A stretch of 64,000 bases of DNA from Papaver somniferum (taxonomy: Eukaryota > Streptophyta > Magnoliopsida > Ranunculales > Papaveraceae), in assembly GCF_003573695.1 (NCBI RefSeq), contig NC_039362.1, positions 113,873,120 through 113,937,119 of the forward strand. The letters are read 5' to 3'. Positions 46,986 through 56,868 of the stretch are shown in pieces (position 1 is the stretch's first letter; every line of letters starts with the position of its first letter). Under the pieces are notes generated by a model. The model searched no databases and was not told the DNA's origin. It saw only the letters and a list, made by a program, of their open reading frames with translations. A program made the position numbers and the translations under genes.

Positions 46986-49292
46986 ATGATTTTACACAAA
47001 GTTGATTTGGACCGTTTGGTTCAAGGAATTGGTCACATTCCCCTGGAATTGGCTTACCAGGAATCCAATAACTTGAACCAAACATGCTGTAAATTCTCTC
47101 TCTCGAGAGAGAGAGAAAGAGATGTTTCTCTCAACCATTTGTACCAGAAATTGAGAAACAAAAGCAGCGGCTGCTGCTGAATTAAGATCGAGAAAATGAT
47201 AGAGAAATCGGGAGATTGAAAGGCAGATATTGAGAGATGAAGTTCACAGCTCATGAAAAGAATAAATCAGTAAGACATGTTGCTGCAATTAGCAGAAAGT
47301 TAGAGTTTACTGTTGCTATTGTTGTTGATTAATTGGAAGTGAAATCAAGAAGCCGAGTTTGAGATGAATGATGGTGTAGGAAGGATGGTAAGATGGTGAT
47401 GAATAAAGGGTTAAACTCGGATTCGATTGTGAGAGAAGAAATTAAGGGTTTTGTGATGAATCAGATGAGAATGGTATGCAGCCGGGATTGTAAGCTAAAG
47501 GGGATCTGTGAGATTGAAATCAAAGCAGATGAGAAGAAATTGGGGATGTTCTCGATTTGAAGTTGCTGTGAATAATGGGTTCGAGTTGTGTGTTAATCAG
47601 AGAAGAAGAATTGAGCTCATTCCTGAGCTGTTATGACATACAGGGAAAGCAAAGGAAATGGTAGAAGATGAAGCTGGTAATTGTGTTGTTAAGCTGCAGT
47701 GAAGAATGGGTTGAAATGAACTAGATGTATGCTTAGGATTCTTAACAGGAAAAGACCAAAAAGAATGCCCTGAAAAATGGTCGGGAAACAGCCAGAAACA
47801 TGGGAGACTCTGCTGAAATCATTTCTCGGCTGAGTCAACTCAACACCGGCCGATGAGCCAATTCAACCCAAGCCAGTAAGACCAATCATCCAAGTCAAGT
47901 CATCTGACTCGTTGCTGACTCAGTGGCTGACTCTCTCTTCCCTTGACTACCGGAGACCGTTAGTTTGACCGTTCACTTTAACAATATCAGATGGTATATT
48001 CCTCCAGTGACCGACAGTGATATTCAGGTGACTGGCGGTAACTTTGCCGGCAGAATTCTGGTGATCCCGAGAACTTTTCAGGCGAACAAAAGTGCAGATA
48101 TTTGTGAAGAATTCTCCAGACTCATGGGTTTGGGTAATTGAGCTTGAATTTGGAAGAAGGTGGAAGAATTTTACAAAGATAAGGATTTGGAATGTGGAAT
48201 TATTATGGGAAAAGGAGTCTATTCCTAAGAGGATTGCAAGCAAATTGAAGCCTATAAATAGAGAAGTTCTCTAATACACTTTTATACCTCTACACTCACA
48301 ACACTTCTCTTTTCTTTATTCTTGGTGTGAACTCCTTAGCATGAGTAGCTAATTTTATTGATTGAGGATGAATTCCTAGTTCTTGACATGTTTTGAGTTT
48401 TGTTTTAAATCTACTTTGAGTTTTCACATGATTATCGTTTGTTTTTACTAATAGGAATGTTTATACATTCATGGTTGATTGATAGATTGTTTAGAGTGCA
48501 CGCTAAATTGATTTGTTAGCTCAATCTAAAGCTAGTGAAAGTTAGGGGATAAGTAATTGTTTCTTGACTCTTTACATAAGTAGAAAACACGAGACCTTGA
48601 GGAGGGATTTCGTGGAGCAATTGTGTGTGAAAACAACGTTAGCAAGTAGACCTTGATCTAAGAGTCTAACTATTAATATCAACCTAATAAATTCATGAAT
48701 CTTAATGCGTTTAACTAAATTACATTTTGAGTGATTTACTACTAGGTGGTTTGGTAAATAGAATCCGGTAGTCGAGAACTTCCGTGTCCGGTGATACAAG
48801 GGATTTCGGGGTTAGCACTGATCTAGCTGCTATATCTACGGTTGGAGATAATCTGTGACTAATAAAAAGTGGAAAAGAACATAACTTGAATCATTGTTTT
48901 GCAACGAAGAACAATTCCTTGATCTTGTCTCTCTTATTGATTTCAAATTTATCTTTTTAATTGCTTTATTTATTTTGCTTTATATAATCTAAAACCAAAA
49001 CCCCCCTCTTTTGTGACATTATAAGACAACTAAAACCTTTTGCTCCTCGTGGGAACGAACTTAACTACCACCATATTACTTGTTAATTGAGTGGAAAAAT
49101 ATTCACTAATTTGTTGTGGTTACGACATGCATCACCGTGAAGTCTAAGCTCAACTACACAAACTATGTCCTAGTTCGAGACATCTATAAATAGGATAGAA
49201 ATCAAGACTTATAGTTTTGATCACTAACATTGACAAACATGCTTGAGATAGCAACACATGCGAGTTCGACCGAGCAATGCTCTAACAGTGTT

Positions 49293-49780
49293 TACTCAGA
49301 ATACTAATGGAGAATCACCTGGAAAGGACAATGAAGCTGACTTGAACGATGCAAGTGAGAAACCACAAATGATGGAATGAGTGTAGATGAAGAACCAGAA
49401 GCAAGTCAACTAACCTTGTTATTGTCAGATGCAAGTCCAGTTAATTTGGAAAAGAGATTTGAGAAGGGTTTTCAAAGCGGACTGAGGATCCAGGTAAACC
49501 CTATGTTGAACAAGCACTTGGAAAACTGGAAGATGGGCTTCGAGGCAGGAAGAGAACAACAAAGAAGACAAGAAGCAGATCAGCACTGTCGTTGCAGACA
49601 TTGGCAATTCAACCCCACAGTTAGAAGAGGACAATGAAGTTAAAGAAGGAGAGAGGAATACAAACATGCAGGAAGCGGAGATGGTGGGAGATTTAGTTGT
49701 TTATTCAACTCCTCCAATTAAGGCTATACTTCCAGAAAGCTCAGATTATGTCCATACAAGTACTATTTAGTAACTCAGTT
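49293..49780 (+). pseudogene. Exon fragment of a broken gene, right half
   Basis: The frame from 24985 continues as TQNTNGESPGKDNEADLND to a TGA at 49378. The next base-shifted frame gives VDEEPEASQLTLLLSDASPV and ends LEKRFEKGFQSGLRI. A further frame gives ADIGNSTPQLEEDNEVKEGE and VGDLVVYSTPPIKAILPESS, ending in TAG near 49768. So the exon carries at least two frameshifts. No domain is recognised. It is acidic and probably disordered. 49781-49974 shows nothing further. Confidence 0.55.
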
Positions 49781-50884
49781 GAAGAAGTAAATCAATTTAA
49801 AGATCGAATTAGTGGTAAATTTGTAAGTGGTAGCTAACCGTACTCTGTTCATGGTCTGAGAAAAAACATCTTAGTTTATGTTGATACTAGTAAGTAAAAA
49901 TATAGGTCTGCTCATTGGTAGTTGGTTTAAAAGACATAATAGTTACTGTAAGAAATGTATGCAATTTTGTTTATGTTCTTGTTTGTGGGTGAAAACGGTT
50001 TCTGCTGATTTTGGTAATTTCAGGTGTGTGGGTGAGAAACGAGTTTAAACCCTAAACAATATACTGCAAGGGAGTACTTTAGATTCGATAGATCAATCTG
50101 TAAAAATCCGGCCTAAACCAAGAAATGGTCGTTCCAGACTTGCTTCGGTCACAAAGTGAAGGAGAGGGGTTGGTTTTGGGGAGGGAAGCAAAGAGAATGT
50201 ATAGACCAGAATAGTTGATTCTGGAAGAGTAGTTGTTTCACGACTTGTATCAGAAAGTGGGAAGCTAACAGATGGAAAGCTAGCAAATGTTTTCTGAGTG
50301 TTGTATGCTCCTGACCTGAACTTGTCATTCGGTGGAAATAGGTAATGCCTATTTATACAAGTTGAAGTGAAACGTACTCTGTTCTCATTAAGAAATGGAA
50401 AACGGGTGAGTAAATGGGAGGAGGTGGTAACCGGTAACGCCTGGAATTGATGTTCCATAAAAGAAAGTGTTTCACCATTACTCCATGTATTTACTACGCC
50501 TCATCCTTATGACACTTTCTTATAACGGGCGTAGTGTACGCCGCACGCTGTAAACCGCCAAACCAATACCCAGTGAGCATCCCCCAGTTTGTGATATGCG
50601 TTGATGTCTCGAGTGTTTTCATGGAAAACATGTAGCACGTTGTTGTTGTCTGGCAAGTTGAGCTTGGGAGACTTGCCGGCTCAGTGGTGACCTTCGACGG
50701 TCGAGATTTTGCATCTGCCTAGGAAAGGTAGCCGTTGATTATTGCAACCTTTCGTTTGGTAGTCAGTGGCATGAAAGCATGGTCGGTATGGATTTAATAT
50801 GGCCTAGTTTAGGCGCGGCCAAAGTTAGGGTTTTGGCTTTGTTTGGGCGCGACTAGGGCTTGGCGTCAGGCCAAAGGTTGCCAT

Positions 50885-51815
50885 GCGTTAGCTGGTAACC
50901 TTGGACGGCTAAGATCTGCATCTTAGATGGAAAACTGGTCGTTGATTGTTGCAGGACTTCGTTTTGGTAGCCGCATAGGGAAGGCTGGCATGGTATGGCG
51001 CGGCAAGGTGGTTGTCATGCCATTGGCACGGTTTGGCGTGGCCAAAACTAGGGTTTTGGGCCAAAGGTTACCATGCGTTGTTTGGCGACCTTGCACGGCT
51101 AGGATTTGCATCTAGGATTGAAGAGTGGTCGTTGATCGTCGCACGCCTTCGTTTTGATATCTGCATAGGGAAGGACGGCATGATACGACGCGACAAGGTG
51201 GTTGGCATGCCATTGGCACATGTGGCATGGAATGCTTTGGCGCGGTTTGGCGTGTCCAAAACTAGGGTTTTGGGCCAAAGGTTACCATGCGTTGTTTGGA
51301 GACCTTGGACGACTAGGATTTGCATCTAGGATTGAAGGGTGGTCGTTGATCGTCGCACGCCTTCGTTTTGGTAGCCGCATAGGGAAGGCCGGCATGGTAC
51401 GGCACGGCAAGGTGGTTGGCATGCCATTGGCACATGTGGCATGGCATGCATTGGCGCGGTTTAGCGTGGCCAAAACTAGGATTTTGGGCCAAAGGTTACC
51501 ATGCGTTGTTTGGCGACCTTGGACGGCTAGGATTTGCATCTAGGATTGAAGGGTGGTCGTTGATCGTCGCACGCCTTCGTTTTGGTAGCCGCATAGGGAA
51601 GGCCGGCATGGTATGGCGCGGTAAGGTGGTTGGCATGACATTGGCACATGTGGCATAGCATGCCTTGGCGCGGTTTGGCGTGACCAAAACTCGGGTTTTG
51701 GGCCAAAGGTTACCATGCGTTGTTTGGCGACCTTGGACGGCTAGGATTTGCATCTAGGATTGAAGGGTGGTCTTTGATCGTCGCACGCCTTCGTTTTGGT
51801 AGCCGCATAGGGAAG
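50885..51815. repeat. 214-bp tandem repeat in the 3' LTR (about four copies)
   Basis: GGCTAGGATTTGCATCTAGG begins near 51098, 51312, 51526 and 51740, exactly 214 apart apart from one base. Each unit includes GGTTGGCATGCCATTGGCAC. The 5' LTR has the same array at 57780-58725. Confidence 0.92.
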
Positions 51816-51819
51816 GTCG

Positions 51820-52440
51820 GCGTGGTGGGGACAAGGCAAAGGGAGCGCACGGCTTGGCATAGTGGGGCCAAGGTTTTGGCACGGATGGATTGGCATGGTG
51901 GGGCCAAGGCAAGGTGAGGTTGGCTTGGCATGGTGGGGCCAAGGCAAGGTGCGGTTGGCTTGGCATGGTGGGGCCAAGAGTTTGGCATGCCATTGGCGCA
52001 TGGTTCGGCTAGCATGGTTGGGGACAAGGAAAGGTACGGTTGTCTTAGCATGATGGGGCCAAGGCAAGGTGCGGTTGGCTTGGCATGGTGGGGCCAAGGG
52101 TTTGGCATGCCATTGGCGTATAGTGCGGCTAGCATGGTTGTCATGCCTTGGCGCGGTAGACGTGGCTGGCATGGTTTTCCATCGGCACAGTGGTGCGATT
52201 GGCATGGTTGGCATGCCTTGTCGCGGAGACGTGGATGGCATGGCATGCCATTGGCACAGTGGTGCGGCTGGCATGGTTGTCATGGCTTGGCGCGAAGACG
52301 TGGCTGGCATGACATGCCATTGGCACAGTGGTGCGGCTGGCATGGTTTGCATGCCTTGGCGCGAAGACGTGGCTGGCATGGCATGCCATTGGCACAGTGG
52401 TGCGGTTGGCACGGTTGGCATGCCTTGGCGCGGTAGCATG
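51820..52440. repeat. Short GC-rich repeats in the 3' LTR
   Basis: First come repeats around GGCTTGGCATGGTGGGGCCA (51850-52110), then a unit of about 60-66 bases around GCATGCCATTGGCACAGTGG (52150-52440). The same pair of arrays is at 58735-59455. Confidence 0.85.
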
Positions 52441-52648
52441 AGAATTAGGGTTTGGCATGTACGAAGATGATGTCGGTCAATACTAAGGGTTCTGCCGTGG
52501 AACATGACACATGTATAAAAAAAGGTACTCTTGTAATTCTTACGTAGGCATGCTGATTGATTCAATAAATGCGCTAGTGGTCATAGTGACGTCATGTTAG
52601 ATGTATGGTTTTACGATTTTAACCCTAAGCTAAAAACCACCATCAACA

Positions 52649-52663
52649 TTAAGTCCCCTGCTT
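52649..52663 (-). promoter_or_regulatory. Polypurine tract of the gutted TatL element
   Basis: The minus strand reads AAGCAGGGGACTTAA directly before the LTR start TGTTGATGG. Confidence 0.7.
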
Positions 52664-55184
52664 AGCTTGAAACAGGAGCATTGTTGCGAGGTAAGCATAA
52701 GATGGTGACAGGCGAGGACAAAATCGAAATGACAAGTCGTGAAAAGATGGTCAAGAAGACCCGGTAACCTTTTTCGAGAGGTAAGGAGAGTTCGTGATTC
52801 TCGTGTTTGAGGCCTTGCATAGATTCTACTTGTGGTGTTGCTGGCTAGACCGTGAAGTGGTGAGATGTAGATTGTCGGCTTGGAATGGGAGCCGCAGGCG
52901 TCGGTCGGCTTGGAATGGGAGCCGCGGGCGTCGTTCGGCTTGGAATGGGAGCCACGGGTGTTAGTCGGCTTGGAATGGGAGACGCGGGCGTCGGTCGGCT
53001 TGGAATGGGAGTCGCATGCGGTTGGTCGGCTTGGAATGGGAGCTGCAGGCGTCGGTCGGCTTGGAATGGGAGCCGCAGGCGTTGGTCGGCTTGGAATGGG
53101 AGGAAACTGTCTTCGGTTCGCGGAATGGTGGAAACTGTCTTCAGTCCGCAGAATGGTGTAAACTGGTTTCGGAACTTCGGCTACCAAACGATGGTGATGA
53201 CGCTGGAACTTCGGTTATCAAATGGTAGTGATGGCGCCTGGCAACTTTGTCTAAATTAGGGTTTGGCATGCCAAAACCCTAATTAGCGCCCCTTACTAGA
53301 ATCGTTGTAGAGTTCTCGTACGAACTCGTATTTTGACGGTCCGCCCCTCCATCTGACCGGAAAAGAATTTCCTATCTTCCCACGAGGGAATATTTAGGTT
53401 TTGAGCTCGTTTAAGAGGTGAAAACGGCCCTATAGAGAAACTCAGAAATAATTCAGGAGGGATGTTGCGGGCCCGGGGTAACATAGTCGCGCCGAGTCAT
53501 CTATTCCCGTTCATGGAGAAATAAGGAAACTTTATTCTATGCAAACTCTAGAAACTCCGTCCGTATGAAAAGAGGTATTGACCTTCTTCTTTTTTTCTGT
53601 CGCTCGTCCGGATCCGTGTTTTTGTCTGCAGTGTCTCTCCAGTGGATTCCAAAATTTACCAAACTCCATTGCATTCTTGGGACGGATGGATGTGGTTGCG
53701 TTGTCGGTCCATCCTTGAATTTAGGTTGTTCAGTGCCTGTACCTTATGATCGCGATGACAATATGCTGTGGATGCTTGTATGGTCGAAATCTTCCGGAGC
53801 CACTGGATGAAATAGATGAGTTGGGAGACGTTTCGTTACCGACGTGTTGTTATCAAGTCTTCACGGACTTTGTTCCAAAAGACATCCTTCGAACCATCTT
53901 CTGAATCTTGGACTATCGTATGGAATGAGATGCGGTGAGCAGTCCCCGGTTATATTTTGGTTAGATCCGATGACACGGCCGAACATGTGAATGTATCTCT
54001 GTGGCGTGCTATTGGAGTCTTCGATGCACATATACGGCTTTGTGTTGAGAAATTCCCGTGGCTCGTAAAACTTCGACAGTGATGATGTTGAAATCAGAAA
54101 TAACTTGGTTGAGGGGAGTGAAGGCGTCCCATGCTGGTAGTCCCCATGTGTAGCCTACTTTCATTGAATCATCTTGACTCCACGTCCACGAGGTTTGATA
54201 CAAGCTTGTTGTATTCTTTTGGATGCGACGCTGGGATGCTCAGAATATCACATGGACGAAATATTCTGGATAGCGAAGAGGTAGAAATGAGAGAGTTATG
54301 TTGTTTATCGTGGCTTCCTCTATTTCCTCAAGAAAATGTTTCACCCGCGTTTCTGGAGTTATCTCATGAGTTTTTGATGGTCGTCGAGTGCGATGAGCAG
54401 TCCCCAGTCGCATTTTTCTTTAGTTTCTGAAGTTGTTTTCCTCTAAGCAGGCTTTGGGTCCTCCGCGGCCTCGTAAAGTGTTGAAGGCGTCTTCTATACA
54501 GAGAGGTGATGATATTCTTGCACTGCATCCTTGAATAGTAGATGACCTTGTTGTGTCTATGGCCTTTTGGTTGACCGTGTCTTCTGATCTTTGACTGTGT
54601 CTTCTGAGCTTTGAAAGTGAAGGGATTCCGTGTATATACTCAGTCCACAAGTATGGTTTACATGTTTTCATCTTTGTAGCGATTGCTGTTGTGGTGAAGC
54701 TCTGGCTGGTATCAACAAATGAGTGGTAAAAGTTCTTGGTAGCAGATGTAATCAGAAGAGACTACATTGTCGTGGTAACAAAGTAGGTTGGCTGGAATTG
54801 TATTGGAATCCATGGAAGTAAAAGGATTGGCTGGATGCGTAAGCGAGCAAACTGTCAATGATCATGAGTTTTGGCGGGATGGATCAAAAGGTGGTCATGA
54901 CTACAAAGATTGGCTGGATGTGATCATGATCCTTGACATGGGGAGCGTGGTGGTACCACCCTTTGCAGGAAGGAGTGGCGGCCCCGATACGATCCTTGGC
55001 ACAAGGAAGCGGAGTTGATGCGGCTTCGGCTCTTGGAGAGGATGTTGAAACTTAAGAAGCCAAACGCTGAAGCTTCGGCTTTGATCCTGGAGCAGCTTAT
55101 GAAGAGAATGCTGAAGCGGCTGCTGAAGTGAACGTTGAAGCGGAGCCGCTGCTGGAGGACGTTGAAGCGGAGAGGATGCGTAAA
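52664..55184 (-). other. Interior of the gutted TatL element without recognisable genes
   Basis: Apart from the minisatellite at 52876-53101 nothing coding is supported. Several short phrases containing AGTCCCC(A/C)(G/T) occur near 53940, 54132 and 54394, and again at 55230 and 56520. In the related element this string encodes the WGLL part before the protease active site. This suggests rearranged gag-protease pieces. Confidence 0.5.
52876..53101. repeat. 30-bp minisatellite, about 7-8 copies
   Basis: The unit is around TCGGCTTGGAATGGGAGCCG with variants in the last third (GCAGGCG, GCGGGCG, ACGGGTG). A single related phrase, TCGGCTTGGAATGGGCGC, recurs at 55787 inside the same element. Confidence 0.92.
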
Positions 55185-55721
55185 TCAGTGTGTTGTCAAC
55201 TGGACATCCTTCAAGCGAACAGTGGTTAGGAGTCCCCAGTTCCATCTATCGTGCTTCCCAAGAGAGGTAGGGGTTTGGGAACGACTTCTTGGCTGAAAAT
55301 AGCTGTTTTCCTGACACAGCGCGGTTGAGGGATGCAAATATGTCTTGACGTTGCGCCTTGGTAAAATATAAAATCTCTCGTAAATGTTCCACCATAGACT
55401 GCACAATTTTGTGGGCGAAGTCCCCCGAAATCATGCATCTCCTGACGGGAAGAGAGTCTTTGTGAACTCAGGGGGGTTGCTGATCTCCTTGCCTCGATTT
55501 TGGAGAAGTCGTTCCTGATCTCTACGTGTGATGAAATTGGATTGTTTATTCCCTTCTACTGAGCGTTCAAGAGCAACGCTGGAAGGATGCAAGCTGCTGG
55601 CGCTGGGAAGATGCAAGTTGTTAGCGCTGGAAGGATGCAAGTTGTCAGCGCTGGAAGAGATGCAAGCTGATGGCGCTGGAAAGATGAAAGTTGTTAGCGC
55701 TGGATGGATGCGAGCCGTCAT
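55185..55721 (-). pseudogene. Decayed gag-protease remnant (TatL)
   Basis: 55246-55434 reads EILYFTKAQRQDIFASLNRA then VSGKQLFSAKKSFPNPYLS, clearly related to LSKAQKDDMFAALSHIVSG at 19029-19439. 55431-55540 reads NFITRRDQERLLQNRGKEI, related to FITREDLERFMENRGKGN of the other TatL Gag. The active-site part is not found. Frames change between the pieces. Confidence 0.75.
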
Positions 55722-55785
55722 CGCTGGAAGGGATGCAAGCTGCCGGCGCTGGAAAGATGCAAGTTGTTAGCGCTAGATCGGCTTG
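55570..55785. repeat. About 27-30-bp minisatellite replacing part of gag
   Basis: Units around GCGCTGGAAGGATGCAAG repeat seven to eight times, alternating CTGGAAG and CTGGAAA forms. They follow directly after the gag remnant and lead into GGCTTGGCATGGCG-type repeats at 55790-55875. Confidence 0.85.
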
Positions 55786-56529
55786 GAATGGGCGCTGGCT
55801 TGGCGTGGAAGCTGGCTTGGCGTGGAAGCTGGCTTGGCAAGGCGCTAACTTGGCATGGCGCTGGCTTGGCAAGGCGCGGTAGCAATAAAGTGGGAAAGCA
55901 TATTCCAGGTATGTACTCCAGCGTTTCTCTTTCAATTTGTTTTCTTGTTTTTATTGTGTTGGTGCAAACCCTATCCATATGTATGCCTTCCATAAACTTG
56001 TAGAAATAATTCATCATAAACAATTCCTCTTCGAATATCACCGTAGTAACGTCGGCTACCTCATGAATAGTGACGGGTAATAATTATTATGCAAAGTGGG
56101 TATGTACGGTTAGGTGACTGATTCCACGTAGAACAGGGCGTTAAGGTTTTCCCTTTTTTTTGTAAGTCAAACAAAGCGCCTGGTTCATGGTTTGATTTTC
56201 TGGATTTTTGGGTTGATAGACAAGTGTTACCTATGAGGGTTTTGAACTATTATTCGGGATGAACTGTTTTAGGAGAATGCCGTTTTTGGTTATGATTATA
56301 ACTGACACAAACATCCCAGGGAAGATATGGAACCGTGAACGCTGCGTGTCGGTAGATGACATAGGATGAAACATAACATGGCTATCGGTTTTATCATTCC
56401 CGTGAAAACTTGAAATAGTAAACCATGTATTTTGTCTAGGCAAGAATTACTCGGTTTTTTGGATCTGCTAACGAAAAATGAGTCAGGTCCGAGTTTTGTG
56501 GGAAGCACCGCGATTGTGTAAAGTCCCCA

Positions 56530-56790
56530 GTCGTCCCTGAGTCACTTGATAATCGAGTTGTCGATCCCTGGGAGGATCGTGTGCTTTTAACCTCTGGGAG
56601 GTCCCAAGTCGCCCCTTGCGGTGTCATGACTGGTAATCGGGTCGTCTGGTAACTGAGTCGTCGATCCTTGAGCGGATCGTATCGGGTTGTCTAGTAGCTG
56701 AGTCGTCGATCCCTGGGCGGATCGTATCGGGTCGTCTGGTAGCTGAGTCGTCGATCCCTAAGCGGATCGTTTGCCGCTACCGTCCTGTCG
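56530..56790. repeat. About 47-bp repeat beside the primer site
   Basis: GAGTCGTCGATCC(C/T)T(G/A)(G/A)GCGGATCGT occurs near 56656, 56699 and 56745, with a more divergent copy near 56548. It lies between the gag remnant and the primer site, i.e. in the leader of the element. Confidence 0.75.
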
Positions 56791-56848
56791 TCTGCGTCAA
56801 AGTATGAGATCGATGATTTAAAATTGACATTGTAACCGAAAGATCAAT

Positions 56849-56866
56849 CTCCCACTGTGGTCGCCA
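56849..56866 (-). promoter_or_regulatory. Primer binding site of the gutted TatL element
   Basis: The minus strand reads TGGCGACCACAGTGGGAG, two bases after the LTR end. Confidence 0.82.
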
Positions 56867-56868
56867 AT

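Larger units (their letters stand above)
40020..49134 (+). mobile_element. Athila-like element without gag-pol (non-autonomous)
   Basis: Two long LTRs (40020-42716 and 45813-49134), an Asp-tRNA-type primer site and a polypurine tract enclose only 3.1 kb. No protease, RT, RNase H or integrase is present. The flanks TTGTG (40015-40019) and CCGTG (49135-49139) match at three of five bases, and the two differences are C/T, compatible with a decayed duplication. The element sits in the copia LTR. The primer site and the internal ACATTGAGGACAATGT purine block are shared with the Athila element at 1-9392, which could have supplied proteins in trans. The LTRs themselves are not similar. Confidence 0.88.
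45813..49134 (+). repeat. 3' LTR of the Athila-like element
   Basis: It matches 40020-42716 but contains about 660 extra bases (46326-46985). It also lacks about 36 bases near its start (the TGCTTTCTCTGCTAG area at 40061). TATA box at 48253-48260. Ends GACATGCATCA. Confidence 0.9.
24986..49287 (-). mobile_element. Solo copia-type LTR (about 2.5 kb) interrupted by three later insertions
   Basis: The ends are TGAAAATGCGGGGG on the left and GAGCAATGCTCTAACA on the right, i.e. TGTTAGAGCATTGCTCGG ... GCATTTTCA on the minus strand, flanked by GTGTT at 24981-24985 and 49288-49292. The LTR pieces are 24986-25103, 28735-29533, 38529-40019 and 49140-49287. No primer site, polypurine tract or coding region is attached, so it is a solo LTR from recombination. 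TGTTAGAGCATTGCTCGG is a start I associate with SIRE-like Ty1/copia LTRs, from memory. The large gaps are the TatL solo LTR, the TatS element and the Athila-like element. The pieces hold no gene. Confidence 0.8.
49980..52648 (-). repeat. 3' LTR of the gutted TatL element
   Basis: Aligns with 56869-59665. The stretch 50000-50720 is related to the other TatL LTRs (AATGGTCGTTCCAGA, TAGATTCGA...AGATCAATCTGT). 50880-51800 is the 214-base repeat and 51820-52440 shorter GC repeats. Long ORFs in both strands here are products of the repeats. Confidence 0.9.

Noticed and set aside
50885..51815. Possible CRISPR-like regular repeats
   Set aside because: The units are directly contiguous 214-bp tandem copies without spacers, inside a plant LTR.
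51710..52565. Long overlapping ORFs on both strands in the 3' LTR of the gutted TatL element (up to 274 codons)
   Set aside because: They are made of the 214-bp and GC-rich repeats, recur identically in the other LTR and have Cys/Met/His/Trp-rich low-complexity protein on every frame.
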